From the NCBI GenBank assembly GCA_934747325.1, contig CAKVGW010000080.1, positions 1 to 6,038 on the forward strand: DNA of 6,038 nucleotides. The letters are read 5' to 3'. The translations under genes and the position numbers were made by a program. Shown here in pieces: positions 5,127 through 6,038 of this stretch. Position 1 is the first letter of the stretch, and every line of letters begins with the position of its first letter. The notes beneath the pieces are model-generated. The model was not told the DNA's origin, searched no databases, and saw nothing but the letters and a program-made list of their open reading frames with translations. This DNA comes from an uncultured Candidatus Melainabacteria bacterium (GTDB lineage Bacteria > Cyanobacteriota > Vampirovibrionia > Gastranaerophilales > Gastranaerophilaceae).

Positions 5127-6038
5127 TTAATTTATAAACATGCAATCGCCATAACTGTAAAAACGGTATTTTTCTTTGATAGCTTCATGATAAGCTTCAA
5201 AGATAAAATCTTTTGTTGCCAAAGCACTTACAAGCATCAATAGCGTTGATTTTGGCAGGTGAAAGTTTGTAATCAATTTATCAACAACCTTGAACTCATA
5301 AGGAGGATAAATAAATAATTCAGAAGCACCCTTGCATGCCTGAATTCCGCCAAATAGTTTATACGCTGTTTCCAATGTTCTAACGCTCGTCGTTCCAACT
5401 GCAACAAGTTTTTTACCTTCTTGTTTCGCTTTATTAATCAAATCCGCTGTTTCTTGCGTAATTTCAAAAGTTTCAGAATCCATGTGGTGGTCTAAAATAT
5501 TATCACACTTAACAGGTCTAAATGTTCCAATCCCTACATTTAAAGTAACATATCCTATTTGAACACCTTTATCTGCAAGTTTTTTTAAAATATCTTGAGT
5601 AAAATGTAAACCTGCAGTCGGAGCGGCAACAGAGCCTTCTTCTTTCGCATAAACTGTTTGATAACGTTCAAAATCAAGTTTTTTCAACTCTTCATTTGAC
5701 ATTTTACGTTCTATATAAGGCGGAAGCGGGATGTTTCCTACTCTATGCAAAATTTCAAAAATATCACCATCATAAACCATTTGAACAAGCCATTTACCAT
5801 CATCTGGAAGTGGCATTTTAACTTCGCAGGATAATTCATCAGAAATCTTAATAACAGTACCGACTCTAACGCGTTTAGAAGGCTTAATCAAAACTTCCCA
5901 TTCTTTGTTTTCCCTCTCTTTAAGCAAGAAAACCTCAATCTTTGCACCTGTATCTTTGTAACCGTAAAGACGAGCAGGAATAACTTTTGTATTATTTAAT
6001 ATCAAAATATGATTTTCATCTAACAAATCTACAATGTC
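5127..6038 (-). CDS. queA: S-adenosylmethionine:tRNA ribosyltransferase-isomerase, 5' end beyond the window
   Basis: QueA transfers and isomerises the ribosyl part of S-adenosylmethionine onto preQ1 at the wobble base of tRNAs with GUN anticodons (Asp, Asn, His, Tyr), making epoxyqueuosine, the step before queuosine. The 303 visible residues carry the family motifs: NNTKVIPARL (15-24), PLPPYI (104-109), AAPTAGLHF (138-146), GIGTFRPV (169-176), VGTTSVR (214-220), TNFHLPKSTL (257-266) and C-terminal YRFYSYGDCMFI (291-302). The frame stays open to the right edge, and the last visible codons (Asp-Ile-Val-Asp) continue the expected sequence before NNT. A TTG at 6024-6026 is therefore an internal leucine codon, not the start. 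About 40 N-terminal residues are missing because of the window edge, not because the gene is broken. The stop is 64 bases before the tRNA-Ser gene, on the same strand. Confidence 0.97.
   Translation of the reverse strand, partial: DIVDLLDENHILILNNTKVIPARLYGYKDTGAKIEVFLLKERENKEWEVLIKPSKRVRVGTVIKISDELSCEVKMPLPDDGKWLVQMVYDGDIFEILHRVGNIPLPPYIERKMSNEELKKLDFERYQTVYAKEEGSVAAPTAGLHFTQDILKKLADKGVQIGYVTLNVGIGTFRPVKCDNILDHHMDSETFEITQETADLINKAKQEGKKLVAVGTTSVRTLETAYKLFGGIQACKGASELFIYPPYEFKVVDKLITNFHLPKSTLLMLVSALATKDFIFEAYHEAIKEKYRFYSYGDCMFIN

Noticed and set aside
6024..6026. TTG as the start codon of queA
   Set aside because: The reading frame continues to the window edge with residues that fit QueA, and a start here would remove about 44 conserved N-terminal residues. 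The gene is cut by the window, not shortened.
4973..6038. Functional link between queA and the neighbouring tRNA
   Set aside because: QueA acts on tRNAs with GUN anticodons (Asp, Asn, His, Tyr). This tRNA has anticodon GCU, so it is not a substrate and the adjacency is probably incidental.

Overview
This is an AT-rich chromosomal window from a bacterium with an outer membrane. It carries two lipopolysaccharide-transport genes (lptC-like and lptA-like) among housekeeping translation and tRNA genes. I see no phage, insertion sequence, CRISPR or other mobile feature. The sequence alone does not fix the organism. The PheT motif 'TANRGD' followed by 'SVIGIAREL' resembles the cyanobacterial form of this motif (TANRAD) more than the usual bacterial TPNR form. 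Together with low GC, a pheT that seems to have its own promoter, and Lpt genes, this makes a non-photosynthetic cyanobacterial relative (Melainabacteria/Gastranaerophilales type) a reasonable but unproven guess.

Layout: positions 1-34 hold a perfect TATAAT -10 box and a ribosome site leading into pheT (35-2509, plus strand), the beta subunit of phenylalanyl-tRNA synthetase. A 13-bp hairpin with A and T runs on its two sides (2525-2554) separates pheT from the convergent minus-strand genes and can terminate transcription from both sides. On the minus strand, in transcription order, come queA (5127 to beyond the right edge, 5' end missing), a tRNA-Ser with anticodon GCU (4973-5062) with its own promoter and a strong terminator (4941-4967), then a tight three-gene operon: lptC-like (4291-4899), lptA-like (3335-4291) and a seven-repeat TPR protein gene (2567-3334).

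The three operon genes are translationally packed. The lptC stop and lptA start share a base (TAATG), and the lptA stop abuts the TPR start (TAGATG). lptA and the TPR gene have clear Shine-Dalgarno sites. lptC has none, and its best promoter places the transcription start on the A of its ATG, so the operon mRNA may be leaderless. LptC is a single-pass inner-membrane protein and LptA a periplasmic bridge protein; together they carry lipopolysaccharide from the LptBFG transporter to the outer membrane. This LptA is long and appears to contain three OstA-type units rather than one.

There is no gene-free stretch above 300 bases. The only sizeable intergenic region (4900-5126) is accounted for by the lptC promoter, terminator, tRNA and tRNA promoter. 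Nothing in the window looks like a wholly new system. The points most worth a second look are the leaderless lptC start, the three-unit LptA, and the TPR gene coupled to the Lpt genes.
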